64,000 nt of DNA from UBA4782 sp034429195 (GCA_034429195.1 DAOUGQ010000018.1:1-64000), one strand, 5' to 3'. Numbered from the stretch's first letter, positions 33,620 to 42,795 are shown. The notes: generated by a model from the sequence alone, not told the origin. Program-made: numbers and translations.

Positions 33620-34294
33620 ATGACTAATAAATTTGTTGCTCTGGTACCTATGCGGCATCATTCACAGAGAGTTCCGGAAAAAAACTTCCGGATTACAGCA
33701 GGAAAACCTTTATATGCATTCATCATTGAAACTTTGTTGTCTTGCCCAGAATTCGATTCTATTGTAGTAGACACAGACAGCCATATTATTTCAGAGGGAC
33801 TTGAGAAGAATTACCCTGCTGTACAGGTTATCCCACGCCCCGAGAGGTTATCAGGCGATACTGTTTCGATGAATGAAATTTTGCTTTATGATACTGAATT
33901 GGTTCCAGCTGATTTCTACCTGCAAACTCATAGTACCAATCCATTGCTAAAACCTGCAACAATTTCACGAGCTATCAAGGAAATGGTTGCACAATATCCC
34001 CATCATGATTCACTTTTCTCAGTAACACCATACAAAAAACGGTTATGGACAGGAGATGGGAAACCCATTAATCACAACCCTGAAGTTTTGCTGCAAACCC
34101 AAGACCTTCCTCCCGTTTACGAAGAAAACTCCTGTATCTATATCTTCACCCGTGAAAACCTGGTGAAAAGAAAAAATCGCATGGGTGAGCACCCTTTGAT
34201 GTTTGAAATGGATGCTTCTGAATCCTATGACATTGATGACGAGAGTGATTTTTGGGTAGTGGATGCTCTGCTCAACCGACAAAAAATGATTTAA
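33620..34294 (+). CDS. cytidylyltransferase family protein (NeuA/KdsB-like)
   Basis: Stand-alone 224-aa CMP-sugar-acid synthetase homologue: VALVPMRHHSQRVPEKNFR replaces the usual PARGGSKGIPRKN loop but keeps the R-x-P-x-K-N core; YLQTHSTNPLLKP and DIDDESDFWV follow. It is clearly a different branch from the NeuA part of 27330. Next come a hydroxyacid dehydrogenase and an SDR (14-20 nt gaps), suggesting a three-gene module for an activated acid. Confidence 0.78.
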   Translation: MTNKFVALVPMRHHSQRVPEKNFRITAGKPLYAFIIETLLSCPEFDSIVVDTDSHIISEGLEKNYPAVQVIPRPERLSGDTVSMNEILLYDTELVPADFYLQTHSTNPLLKPATISRAIKEMVAQYPHHDSLFSVTPYKKRLWTGDGKPINHNPEVLLQTQDLPPVYEENSCIYIFTRENLVKRKNRMGEHPLMFEMDASESYDIDDESDFWVVDALLNRQKMI

Positions 34295-34307
34295 AAATGG
34301 ATAAAAA

Positions 34308-35279
34308 ATGACAACCGTCTTACTTTCAGCCCCTTATATGTTGCCTTTTATTGACCGTTTTCGACCAGTTTTCGACCATTATGGGTTGAACCTGATTATT
34401 GCTGATGTACATGAACGATTATCTGAAGAAGAGATCTTACAATATGCTGGTACTTTTGATGCTGCAATCTGCGGGGATGACCGGTATTCGGAACGTGTAT
34501 TGCTGAAATGTCTACCGCGTTTGAAAGTGATTTCTAAATGGGGAACCGGTATCGATTCAATCAACAAAGAAGCTGCTGAAAAAATGGGTATTTCTGTTTG
34601 GAGGACACCCAACGCTTTTACTTTACCAGTTTCAGATTCAGTTCTGGGTTACATTCTAGCTTTTGCCCGGCAATTACCCTGGTTGGATAAGGAAGTTAAA
34701 CGGGGTGGTTGGGGGAAGTTCCCAGCCAGATCATTAAGTGAGTGTACCCTGGGTGTGATCGGAGTTGGAAATGTTGGAAAGGCTGTCATCCGAAGAGCGC
34801 GCGGGTTCGGTATGCGGATACTTGGCAATGACATTATCACAATCGCACCTGATTTCGTTGTAGAGATGGGTGTTCAAATGGTTGACTTGAAAACACTACT
34901 TCAACAGGCAGATTTTATTTCATTGAATTGCGATCTGAATCCAACCAGTTTTCATATAATAAATGAAAGTACATTAGCTGAAGTAAAACATGATGCTGTT
35001 CTGATAAATACTGCGCGTGGGCCATTGGTAGATGAACCGGCATTGATCAAAGCACTGGAACAGAGAAAATTAGGGGGCGCTGCTCTGGATGTATATGAAA
35101 TCGAACCTCTCCCCCTGGATAGTCCATTGAGGAAATTTGATAATGTCATGCTGGCTTCACATAATTCCAATTCGAGTCCAACCGCCTGGGAAAGAATTCA
35201 CTGGAATACTATTCGTAATTTATTGATCGGACTTGGTCTCAATACCAATGACCTGGAAGATTTCAGTCGAACGATATGA
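34308..35279 (+). CDS. D-isomer-specific 2-hydroxyacid dehydrogenase
   Basis: NAD-dependent dehydrogenase, 323 aa. Dinucleotide motif GVIGVGNVGKAVI; the catalytic Arg in NTARGPLVDE, Glu in DVYEIEPLP and His in LASHNSNSS are all present, matching the SerA/glyoxylate-reductase family. Probably interconverts a 2-keto and a 2-hydroxy acid, perhaps glycerate or a longer sugar acid, for the glycan. Not expected to be the housekeeping SerA, since the C-terminal ACT domain is missing. Confidence 0.83.
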   Translation: MTTVLLSAPYMLPFIDRFRPVFDHYGLNLIIADVHERLSEEEILQYAGTFDAAICGDDRYSERVLLKCLPRLKVISKWGTGIDSINKEAAEKMGISVWRTPNAFTLPVSDSVLGYILAFARQLPWLDKEVKRGGWGKFPARSLSECTLGVIGVGNVGKAVIRRARGFGMRILGNDIITIAPDFVVEMGVQMVDLKTLLQQADFISLNCDLNPTSFHIINESTLAEVKHDAVLINTARGPLVDEPALIKALEQRKLGGAALDVYEIEPLPLDSPLRKFDNVMLASHNSNSSPTAWERIHWNTIRNLLIGLGLNTNDLEDFSRTI

Positions 35280-35298
35280 TATAAGGAAATGAAACTGT

Positions 35299-36066
35299 AT
35301 GGAAACTAAAGAAAACAAGTGGGTATTGATTTCAGGTGCAGCGGGTGGAATTGGTTCCGCTACGGTGAAGGTATTTAGAAAACATGGTTGGAATGTTGTG
35401 GCTGTAGATCGAAAACCTTTCAATGAGACAGAATTAGATTCAGTTGAATATGTCCAGGCAGACATTTCCAATCCTGATGAATTGGAATGCATCTATAAGA
35501 AGACGCGTGAGTATACTTCTAAACTGGACGCAGTAGTGAACAATGCTGGCATTCAGGTTGCCAAACCCATTGTAGATACCAGTGTAGAAGAGTGGGATAT
35601 GGTGATGGCTTCTAACCTGCGTTCAGTATTCCTGGGCGCGAAGCTTGCGCATCCTCTCTTAAAGGTAGCCGGAGGTGGCGCAATAGTGAATATGTCATCG
35701 GTGCATGCTGTAGCAACCTCAGCTAATATTGCCGCGTACGCTGCCAGTAAAGGTGGTTTGCTTGCTCTAACCCGTGCTATGGCTATCGAATTTGCACCTG
35801 ATAATATCCGTGTAAATGCTGTTCTTCCTGGAGCTGTGGATACACCTATGCTACGTGCAGGATTGCAGCGTGGGCATCTCTCTGGAGAGAATGTGGTGGA
35901 TCGCCTTGAAAACCTGGCTCGAAAGACTGTCAATGGCAGAATTGGTCAACCCGAAGAGATTGCCAACTGTATCTATTTCCTGGCAGATTCCAGCCAATCA
36001 TCCTTCATGACAGGGCAGGCGATGATCGTAGACGGGGGAGCGACCGCACGGTTAAGCACGGAATAA
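35299..36066 (+). CDS. SDR oxidoreductase
   Basis: Classical SDR of 255 aa: SGAAGGIGSATVKVF, NNAGIQ, catalytic NMSSVHAV and YAASKGGLLA, C-terminal MTGQAMIVDGGA. FabG-like in form, but gene context points to sugar or sugar-acid modification together with the cytidylyltransferase and 2-hydroxyacid dehydrogenase just upstream. Confidence 0.85.
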   Translation: METKENKWVLISGAAGGIGSATVKVFRKHGWNVVAVDRKPFNETELDSVEYVQADISNPDELECIYKKTREYTSKLDAVVNNAGIQVAKPIVDTSVEEWDMVMASNLRSVFLGAKLAHPLLKVAGGGAIVNMSSVHAVATSANIAAYAASKGGLLALTRAMAIEFAPDNIRVNAVLPGAVDTPMLRAGLQRGHLSGENVVDRLENLARKTVNGRIGQPEEIANCIYFLADSSQSSFMTGQAMIVDGGATARLSTE

Positions 36067-36076
36067 ACGGAAAATC

Positions 36077-36895
36077 ATGCCAACCATTAAAGAAAATTTA
36101 AAGAAAGTTCTTCCAACTTCAACAATAAGGGCAATAGGTTCCTTTCGTGATAGTCTGGTGCGGCTACAGGATTTGCCTGCTGCATATTTTCACCCATGGC
36201 GTGTAGAAACTCGAAAGAACCTGAAGAAACTACAAGGTATTCATAAAGGGGAACGCTGTTTTATCATTGGCAATGGCCCAAGCTTGCGAAATACGGATCT
36301 TTCGAAATTGAAAGATGAATACACCATAGGGATGAATCGCATCTACCTGATGTTTCCTGAACTCGGCTTTGCTACCAGTTATTACCTTTCAGTCAATGAT
36401 CTGGTGATTGAACAATGTGCACAGGATATTCAAGCTTTGAAGATGCCACGATTTGTCTCCTGGCGATCCAGGCAATGGTTAAAACCTGATCCTGATCTTT
36501 ATTTCCTTTATACTACCTATACTGGGAAAGGTTTCAATACTTCAGCGAGAGACAGATTATGGGAAGGGGCAACGGTAACGTATGTGGCTCTTCAGCTTGC
36601 TTTCTTCCTCGGATTTGATCAGGTGATTTTGATAGGGGTTGACCATAATTTCGAAACCAAAGGCAAGCCAAATACCACCATAGTTTCACAGGGGGATGAT
36701 CCCAATCATTTCTCCCCTGCCTATTTTGGGAAAGGTTTCCGCTGGCAGTTGCCTGATCTCGAAACTTCTGAACTTGCGTATAGCATAGCGCGTAGAGCCT
36801 ATGAGAAATATGGCAGAACTGTATTGGATGCCACGGTAGGTGGAAAATTGACTGTTTTCGAAAAAGTTGATTTCAACACATTATTTTCGAAGTAG
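36077..36895 (+). CDS. DUF115/Maf-like protein, possible sugar-acid transferase
   Basis: A 272-aa soluble protein with GERCFIIGNGPSLRNTDLSKL and a mid motif MNRIYLMFPELGFATSYYLS; IGVDHNFET comes late. This matches the DUF115 (MAF_flag10, MptE-like) fold. In motility-associated Maf proteins that domain resembles GT42 sialyltransferases and moves pseudaminic or legionaminic acid onto flagellin. Since this cluster encodes sugar-acid synthases and CMP-transferases, it is a candidate for the transferase of that acid. This is inference; the pterin-kinase use of the fold is the alternative. Confidence 0.65.
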   Translation: MPTIKENLKKVLPTSTIRAIGSFRDSLVRLQDLPAAYFHPWRVETRKNLKKLQGIHKGERCFIIGNGPSLRNTDLSKLKDEYTIGMNRIYLMFPELGFATSYYLSVNDLVIEQCAQDIQALKMPRFVSWRSRQWLKPDPDLYFLYTTYTGKGFNTSARDRLWEGATVTYVALQLAFFLGFDQVILIGVDHNFETKGKPNTTIVSQGDDPNHFSPAYFGKGFRWQLPDLETSELAYSIARRAYEKYGRTVLDATVGGKLTVFEKVDFNTLFSK

Positions 36896-36907
36896 TGTGA
36901 ATTTCTT

Positions 36908-37795
36908 ATGAATCCGTTAATAACTGTGGTAACCCCATCTTATAATCAGGCTCAATTCCTTGAGCAAACAATTTGCTCGGTATTGGACCAGGAAACCCCC
37001 AATCTTGAATATATGGTGGTCGACGGTGGGTCAAAGGATGGAAGTCTGGCAATCATTCAAAAATATGCTGGTGACCTGGCTTGGTGGGTGAGTGAGCCAG
37101 ATAAAGGTCAAGGGCACGCCATTCAAAAAGGGTTCAACAGAGCACAGGGTAAATACCTGGCATGGCTCAATTCTGATGATTATTACCTGCCTGATGCTCT
37201 TGATTCTGCCATCAAAACACTTGAAGCTCATCCTGAAATGGGAATGGTGTACGGTGATGTTCTTGCAGTAGATGAAAACGGTAAGACTATCAGACGACTG
37301 CGTTACCAACCCTGGGACCTAAAAGACCTGATACAGTTTAATATTATCGGTCAGCCTTCGGTAGTAATGCGGCATGCCGCTTACGAACAGGCCGGCGGAA
37401 TTTCGACCCAATATCAATATTTGCTAGACCACCACCTCTGGCTTCGTATAGCAGCCAACACAAAGATTGGATACGTGCCAGAAGTATGGTCGGCAGCGAG
37501 ATTTCATAAGGCAGCTAAGAATAAAGCTCATGCAGCTGCATTTGGTGAAGAAGCTAATCGAATTGCGACCTGGCTATCTGAAGATGAAAAATATGTTTCT
37601 CTGTATATACAGTATCAAAAGCAAATTTGGGCAGGAGCGTATCGCTTTGGAGCCCGTTACCTTTCTGAAGGGAAGCAGTATCGGGATGCACTGGAGACTT
37701 ACAAGAAAGCCTGGAGATTCAATCCTGCTGTTGTTCTACGTGACTGGAAGCGGGTAGGTGTTACCCTTTTGGGAAGTTTAGGTATGTGGAAATAA
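36908..37795 (+). CDS. glycosyltransferase family 2
   Basis: GT-A transferase of 295 aa: VVTPSYNQAQFLEQTI, YMVVDGGSKDGS, SEPDKGQGHAIQKGF, and the D-x-D-like LNSDDYYLP. Strongly similar in form to the gene at 40185 (shared SYNQA, GG-S-DGS, EPDKGQ, LNSDD), so the two are probably paralogues. A C-terminal TPR-like end (YRDALETYKKAWRFNPAV) is unusual. Confidence 0.87.
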   Translation: MNPLITVVTPSYNQAQFLEQTICSVLDQETPNLEYMVVDGGSKDGSLAIIQKYAGDLAWWVSEPDKGQGHAIQKGFNRAQGKYLAWLNSDDYYLPDALDSAIKTLEAHPEMGMVYGDVLAVDENGKTIRRLRYQPWDLKDLIQFNIIGQPSVVMRHAAYEQAGGISTQYQYLLDHHLWLRIAANTKIGYVPEVWSAARFHKAAKNKAHAAAFGEEANRIATWLSEDEKYVSLYIQYQKQIWAGAYRFGARYLSEGKQYRDALETYKKAWRFNPAVVLRDWKRVGVTLLGSLGMWK

Positions 37796-37851
37796 GCACG
37801 GGTATAATTACAATTCTTTCTGGTAGAAGAATTTCGTTTGTGGAGAAAAAG

Positions 37852-38622
37852 ATGATCGAAAAATGGTTGGATGTCGTCAACAAAGCATCGGGATATATAT
37901 TTACTCCTTTCGCATATCCAACCGGATTTCTAAAAAATTTCGGATTAACTTTCACCAATCGCAGCCTGGTGCGCGAGCTCGTTCATCTTACCCCCATGCG
38001 AAAATGGTATCGATCAAAAGGATTTACTACTGTATTGGATGTGGGCGCTTTCATTGGAGCGTATGCTTACGCAATGAAATATATTCTTCCTGATGCGCAG
38101 GTGTTTTCTTTCGAACCGCTTCCGGACAATTTTGCAAAGCTTTCCAGTAACATGAAACCCTTCAAAGGGTGGAATGGTTTTAACACTGCATTAGGTGATT
38201 CCACTGGCTCGATGGATTTCTATAAAAATGAATTCGCGGCTTCTTCATCTGCACTTCCCATGGAAGAATTACATCGCCAATCATTTCCAAAAACGCAAAA
38301 TAGCGAAAAAATAAGTGTACCTGTTACCACACTGGATAATATTTTTCAAAACATCGCTTTAGAAAAACCAGTTCTATTGAAAATTGATGTTCAGGGCTTT
38401 GAGTTATCAGTACTTAAGGGAGCTGAGCAACTACTCAAACAGGTGGATTGTATCGTTTGTGAGGTCTCTTATATACCTTTGTATCAGGGACAGGCGATTT
38501 TCCCTGAAGTGTTTCATATGCTTAAACAAATAGGTTTTCGTTTTTATGGTTGCCTGGAAAGCCTGCATTCACCAATTGATGGGTCGATCCTTCAATCTGA
38601 CGCTGTCTTTCTACGTGAATGA
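37852..38622 (+). CDS. FkbM-family methyltransferase
   Basis: SAM-dependent O-methyltransferase of 256 aa. Motif I is TVLDVGAFIGAYAYAMKY, then VFSFEPLPDNFAKL, SVPVTTLDNIF and LLKIDVQGFELSVLKGAEQLL, the FkbM hallmark. Start chosen at ATG 37852 after GTGGAGAAAAAG; an in-frame extension back to 37786 would overlap the GT2 gene. Probably methylates a sugar hydroxyl of the glycan. Confidence 0.88.
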   Translation: MIEKWLDVVNKASGYIFTPFAYPTGFLKNFGLTFTNRSLVRELVHLTPMRKWYRSKGFTTVLDVGAFIGAYAYAMKYILPDAQVFSFEPLPDNFAKLSSNMKPFKGWNGFNTALGDSTGSMDFYKNEFAASSSALPMEELHRQSFPKTQNSEKISVPVTTLDNIFQNIALEKPVLLKIDVQGFELSVLKGAEQLLKQVDCIVCEVSYIPLYQGQAIFPEVFHMLKQIGFRFYGCLESLHSPIDGSILQSDAVFLRE

Positions 38623-38649
38623 TCAGGTAAAGAAAGCGGATAAAGCATC

Positions 38650-40188
38650 ATGAAAAATTCTGCTAACCTGTATAATCCATCATTTCTGGCACCCGCAAAG
38701 TGGGTACTGATTATTATTCTAATTATTCTATTTGGGCTTGCTGCTCTAATAAGGTTTTATGACCTAACCGATGCTCCACTGGATTTTCACCCAACTCGTC
38801 AGTTGCATTCTATGTTGATCGCAAGGGGAATGTTTGCAGAGCATACAGATATTTATAATGAAACCCAGAAGGAAATCGCTATCCGTCAGTGGAAAGCTGA
38901 AGGATTGATCGAGCCACCAATTATGGAACGATTGACAGCATTGACTTATCAGATTCTGGGAAAGGAAGTGCTGTGGGTAGCCAGAATTTATGCCATTCTT
39001 TTTTGGCTTTTTGGGGGAGTGGGGTTATATTTCTTTGTCAGAGAAATTGCAGGACGGGATGCCGGGATCATCTCACTGATCTACTTCCTCTTTCTGCCTT
39101 ATGCCGCTTTAGCCAGCCGTGTTTTTCAGCCAGACCCGCTGTTGGTGACTGCCATCATTTGGTCGTGGTGGGCAGCTATCAAATGGTATCGAAATCCTAC
39201 CTGGAAGTGGACGATTACTGCGGGATTACTGGCTGGTTTCTCAATATTTGTAAAATCTACCGCAGTATATTTTCTCCTGATTGCTTATTTTGGTATAGTT
39301 GTCTTTGGTCGCGGTTTTAAGGAAGCGATCAAGGATAAGAGAACCTGGTTGTTGGCAGTCCTTGCTATCGTTCCTTATGCCTGTTTTCATATATATGGGG
39401 TTTATATTACTGGTCTGCTTACTTCTCAATTTAGTTTACGATTCTTTCCACAATTATGGCTTCAGCCAGCTTTTTATCTTCAATGGGAAGGGATGATCAA
39501 TGGTACTATCGGACTGGTGTGGTTTCTGATCGCTATCCTGGCAATGTTCCTTATTGATGATAAAGGGCACCGGGCTTTATATGCAGGTGTGTTGGTCGGG
39601 TATTTCCTCTATGGTATGACTTTTTCTCACCATATCACCACTCATGACTATTATCAGCTACCTCTCATTCCTCTCATAGCTGCCGGGATAGGGATTGCAA
39701 CAGGAAGTCTCTTGAAAGTTCTCAAAGGACCCGCCTGGCTTGCTCGATTGACAACCATTTTTGTGATGATGTTCTATGTTGGCATTAATGCCTGGGATGT
39801 ACGGGTTACCTTGAAACGGGATGATTACCGCCAGGAAGCTGTTATCTGGCAGGAGCTAGGAAAAACGCTGGGTGAAGGAACATCAGTGGTGGGATTAACT
39901 CACGACTATGGCGCACGATTAGCTTATTGGGGATGGATCACACCAACAAACTGGATGACTTCTGGAGATATGAAATACCGTGAGTTGGCTGGTCAAACTT
40001 TCGACTTCGATACACTCTTTAAAGAAGCAACCACTGGCAAACAGTACTTTGTAATTACTCTCTTTGGCGAATATGAAAGCCAGCCTGAATTAAAAAACAA
40101 GCTAGAACGTGAATATCCCCTTTATAAAGAAACTGGTGACTATATTATTTTTGATCTGCTTCACCCCATTGAGAAGGAAGACGAATGA
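38650..40188 (+). CDS. GT39/ArnT-like membrane glycosyltransferase
   Basis: A 512-aa integral membrane protein with about ten helices. The first loop DLTDAPLDFHPTRQLHSMLIARG carries the acidic/aromatic site typical of PMT_2 enzymes, and IYAILFWLFGGVGLYFF, VKSTAVYFLLIAY follow. Third GT-C-type protein in the cluster. ATGA overlap with the next gene. Confidence 0.72.
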   Translation: MKNSANLYNPSFLAPAKWVLIIILIILFGLAALIRFYDLTDAPLDFHPTRQLHSMLIARGMFAEHTDIYNETQKEIAIRQWKAEGLIEPPIMERLTALTYQILGKEVLWVARIYAILFWLFGGVGLYFFVREIAGRDAGIISLIYFLFLPYAALASRVFQPDPLLVTAIIWSWWAAIKWYRNPTWKWTITAGLLAGFSIFVKSTAVYFLLIAYFGIVVFGRGFKEAIKDKRTWLLAVLAIVPYACFHIYGVYITGLLTSQFSLRFFPQLWLQPAFYLQWEGMINGTIGLVWFLIAILAMFLIDDKGHRALYAGVLVGYFLYGMTFSHHITTHDYYQLPLIPLIAAGIGIATGSLLKVLKGPAWLARLTTIFVMMFYVGINAWDVRVTLKRDDYRQEAVIWQELGKTLGEGTSVVGLTHDYGARLAYWGWITPTNWMTSGDMKYRELAGQTFDFDTLFKEATTGKQYFVITLFGEYESQPELKNKLEREYPLYKETGDYIIFDLLHPIEKEDE

Positions 40189-40967
40189 CCTTTCCGAAAG
40201 TAAGCATCGTTACCCCTTCATTCAACCAGGCACCTTATCTTGAAGCCACCATTCGCTCAGTGCTCGATCAGAATTACCCGAATCTGGAATACATCATCAT
40301 CGATGGCGGGTCTACGGATGGTAGTGTGGAAATTATTAAGAAATATGCTGATAAGCTTGCATTCTGGATTTCAGAGCCTGATAAGGGGCAAACTGATGCC
40401 ATCAACAAAGGGTTTTCTCATGCGACAGGTGACATTTTTGCCTGGTTGAATTCTGATGATACGTATGAACCTGGGGCATTGATGAAAGCAGTAGAAACCT
40501 TTAAGCAGAATCCTGATGTAAGTTTGGTTTATGGTGAGGCTAACTTTATTAATGCTTATGGTAAAGTAATTGGTAGATTTCCTGCAGCTCAAACGGACTT
40601 TAGAAAATTACGCCGTGGATATGTTCACATTCCACAACAGGCGGCTTTCTTTCGAGCAAAATTCTATAATCAGGTAGCGCCTCTTGATCCCAGTTTCTAC
40701 TTCGCCATGGATTATGATCTTTGGGTAAGATTAGCAAACCTTGCTCCCTTCGTTTTTGTCAGAGATACTTGGGCGAATTTTCGTTTACATAATGATGCAA
40801 AATCCATCGCTGCTGATGATCGCTGTTGGCCTGAAATGCTGCGGGTTCATCGCAAGTTGGGAGGTGGGATATTCTCAATTATTTATGCAAAATATATTCT
40901 GAGAGTAACCCTGGGACCGATACTTCGCTGGAGAAGAAAGCGATGGCTGATACGCCAATCGTCTTAA
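40185..40967 (+). CDS. glycosyltransferase family 2
   Basis: GT-A transferase of 260 aa with IVTPSFNQAPYLEATI, YIIIDGGSTDGS, SEPDKGQTDAINKGF and LNSDDTYEPG, paralogous to 36908. YFAMDYDLWVRLA is the likely catalytic-base region. Last gene of the glycan run, ended by the terminator at 40976. Confidence 0.87.
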   Translation: MTFPKVSIVTPSFNQAPYLEATIRSVLDQNYPNLEYIIIDGGSTDGSVEIIKKYADKLAFWISEPDKGQTDAINKGFSHATGDIFAWLNSDDTYEPGALMKAVETFKQNPDVSLVYGEANFINAYGKVIGRFPAAQTDFRKLRRGYVHIPQQAAFFRAKFYNQVAPLDPSFYFAMDYDLWVRLANLAPFVFVRDTWANFRLHNDAKSIAADDRCWPEMLRVHRKLGGGIFSIIYAKYILRVTLGPILRWRRKRWLIRQSS

Positions 40968-40975
40968 GTGAAAAT

Positions 40976-41003
40976 AAAAACAACCCTCATCGGGGTTGTT
41001 TTT
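40976..41003. terminator. bidirectional terminator between glycan cluster and tad genes
   Basis: AAAAACAACCC and its complement form an 11-bp stem with a 6-nt loop, with A and T runs on both sides, between two convergent genes. It marks the end of the 34-kb glycan run and of the TadG gene transcript. Confidence 0.85.
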
Positions 41004-41023
41004 AAATAACTTCTACATTTTAA

Positions 41024-42319
41024 TTACTTATACATATCCAAATATGCAGGGTTCTGGTAAATCTGAGCAATATCGAAGTTTATATCAATTTTTGAATTGC
41101 CATGAACTTTCACTCTATCAGCAATCACCTGAGTGCTGAATGTAGGATTAATACCAGAAGTGCCACCTACTTCAACCGAGCCATCTGGTGCATAGACTGT
41201 TCCCATGTAGAAGGAATCGCCATTTCCAGCCATATCTACTGAACCAGCATACCCGGGAGCAACGTAGATCAGCATACCTAGAATTGCGTAAGGAACATCG
41301 GTAGATGTTGGAGCTTCAAGGTCAACGGTGCCACCTGTAAGTTCAATATCTCCTCCGGTAAGGTAGATTGTTACGCCAATACCTTCAATATCACCGCCAG
41401 TCATCTTAATTCCATCATTGATACAATACAGTCCTTTTTGCATGGAAAGAAAATCGTTGTTACCGATTGTGATACTCCCATATCTTCCAGGTGCGATCGG
41501 GGTATTTTTCTCTGGCTTAGTGATATTTCCTCGCCATGGTAATGCAGCACAATTTGGAGTAGGTACTGAAAAAGAAGGCAATTGTTCTGTTAATTTTTGG
41601 GGATATGGAGAAACATATCCAGACCCATTAATAATCAGATCCGAAGTATAGTTATTCCCAAAATCGGCATCTGCGATAACATTTACACCGCCATTGGTAA
41701 GAAAACAACCCGCTGAATACACTCCTCCATTAAAAATTGTGACATCATTACTACCATCAAATTCCAGCCCATCACATTCTTTACGAATTGCAGCAATGGC
41801 GTATCCAAAGGTTAAAGATGTACGAGGACGGATACGTACTACTGCTTCAACAGTATTGCGAATCGGTCCCTTGTAGAAAAGATGGGCAAAACCTGTTTTT
41901 ACCTCTGAAGAGATCATTACAGTTACGTCCAGGTATTTCTCGTCGTACGCGCCATTCCATTCGTCGTCAACACAATTAACGACTACACCATGCTGAGAAT
42001 CCAGTGTTTCATCGAGTATAAAATTATTCGCAAGAGCGCGTTCCTTTGTTTTCATAACTGCTACGTCCATTGCATTCTGTACATCTGTGGAAGTGCAGGA
42101 AAAATTCACATAATTCACACCATCATTTTCCATTTTTTGTGCGGCAACCCCAGCACCTGCCAGGGCGGATGCATCTGCGGCATTCTGGTCATAACGCCTG
42201 TCGGAATAGATCATACCGCCATCTACTGCAACCGCAACAAATCCCAGTAATCCGACAAATGCCAGAACCAGAATAATGATTATTTGTCCCTTTTCATGCT
42301 TTTTTATCTTCGGTTTCAT
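41024..42319 (-). CDS. TadG-like pilus assembly protein
   Basis: A 431-aa protein anchored by one N-terminal helix in KHEKGQIIIILVLAFVGLLG, followed by VAVDGGMIYSDRRYDQNAADASALAGAG, the TadG/TadE-like (DUF2134) signature of Flp-type pilus minor components. The rest is a secreted Gly-rich beta region with repeated GG-DIE/ELTGG turns. Ribosome site GAGG precedes the ATG. Last of three tad-type genes; no TadA ATPase or TadB/C lies in the window. Confidence 0.8.
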   Translation of the reverse strand: MKPKIKKHEKGQIIIILVLAFVGLLGFVAVAVDGGMIYSDRRYDQNAADASALAGAGVAAQKMENDGVNYVNFSCTSTDVQNAMDVAVMKTKERALANNFILDETLDSQHGVVVNCVDDEWNGAYDEKYLDVTVMISSEVKTGFAHLFYKGPIRNTVEAVVRIRPRTSLTFGYAIAAIRKECDGLEFDGSNDVTIFNGGVYSAGCFLTNGGVNVIADADFGNNYTSDLIINGSGYVSPYPQKLTEQLPSFSVPTPNCAALPWRGNITKPEKNTPIAPGRYGSITIGNNDFLSMQKGLYCINDGIKMTGGDIEGIGVTIYLTGGDIELTGGTVDLEAPTSTDVPYAILGMLIYVAPGYAGSVDMAGNGDSFYMGTVYAPDGSVEVGGTSGINPTFSTQVIADRVKVHGNSKIDINFDIAQIYQNPAYLDMYK

Positions 42320-42331
42320 GTAAATACCTCT

Positions 42332-42784
42332 TTATTTACAGGCTGGTCGCAGAACAGTACCTTCGACAGTGGTTTCCAAAGTAATCGACTGTTTGCCTAG
42401 AAAGGTACCTAAAAATGGCATTGTGATCGGAAAATCCTCGTCGACCAGAGTTATAAGCAAATTTTGTCCTGTGCAGGCATCCTTGGTGGGACTGGCTGAA
42501 CCGCATGGTTTGCCATTCATTGTTATGGTGATGGTTACAGCGTAGGGATCATCCAGAGTACTGCGGATCCTTTCAACTATTTGAGTGCAATGGGTAGGCA
42601 TAACTGAGGCATATACCAGCCCTTCTTGTGCTGCATCACGCATGGCGATATAGTAAAACGCGATCCTTCCAATATCCACAATCCCAGCCAGCATGATCAA
42701 CAGAACGGTAATTGTAAAAGCCAATTCAACCAGGCTCTGCCCTTTTTCGTGAGTTTTGATTCGATCATTCATTTTCTTTGCCAT
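42332..42784 (-). CDS. TadE-like pseudopilin
   Basis: A 150-aa protein: KTHEKGQSLVELAFTITVLLIMLAGIVDIGR is the prepilin-like segment with Glu at +5 of the helix (quoted in part: KGQSLVELAF). Members of TadE are processed by a TadV-type peptidase and support Flp pilus assembly. ATG 42784 is used, 11 nt after the upstream gene's stop; ATG 42772 is an option. It has three Cys after residue 80 that could form disulfides outside the cell. Confidence 0.82.
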   Translation of the reverse strand: MAKKMNDRIKTHEKGQSLVELAFTITVLLIMLAGIVDIGRIAFYYIAMRDAAQEGLVYASVMPTHCTQIVERIRSTLDDPYAVTITITMNGKPCGSASPTKDACTGQNLLITLVDEDFPITMPFLGTFLGKQSITLETTVEGTVLRPACK

Positions 42785-42795
42785 ACTGCCCGGTC

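Noticed and set aside
37802..37807. Internal TATAAT promoter before the FkbM gene
   Set aside because: No -35 at acceptable spacing; it overlaps coding sequence edges.
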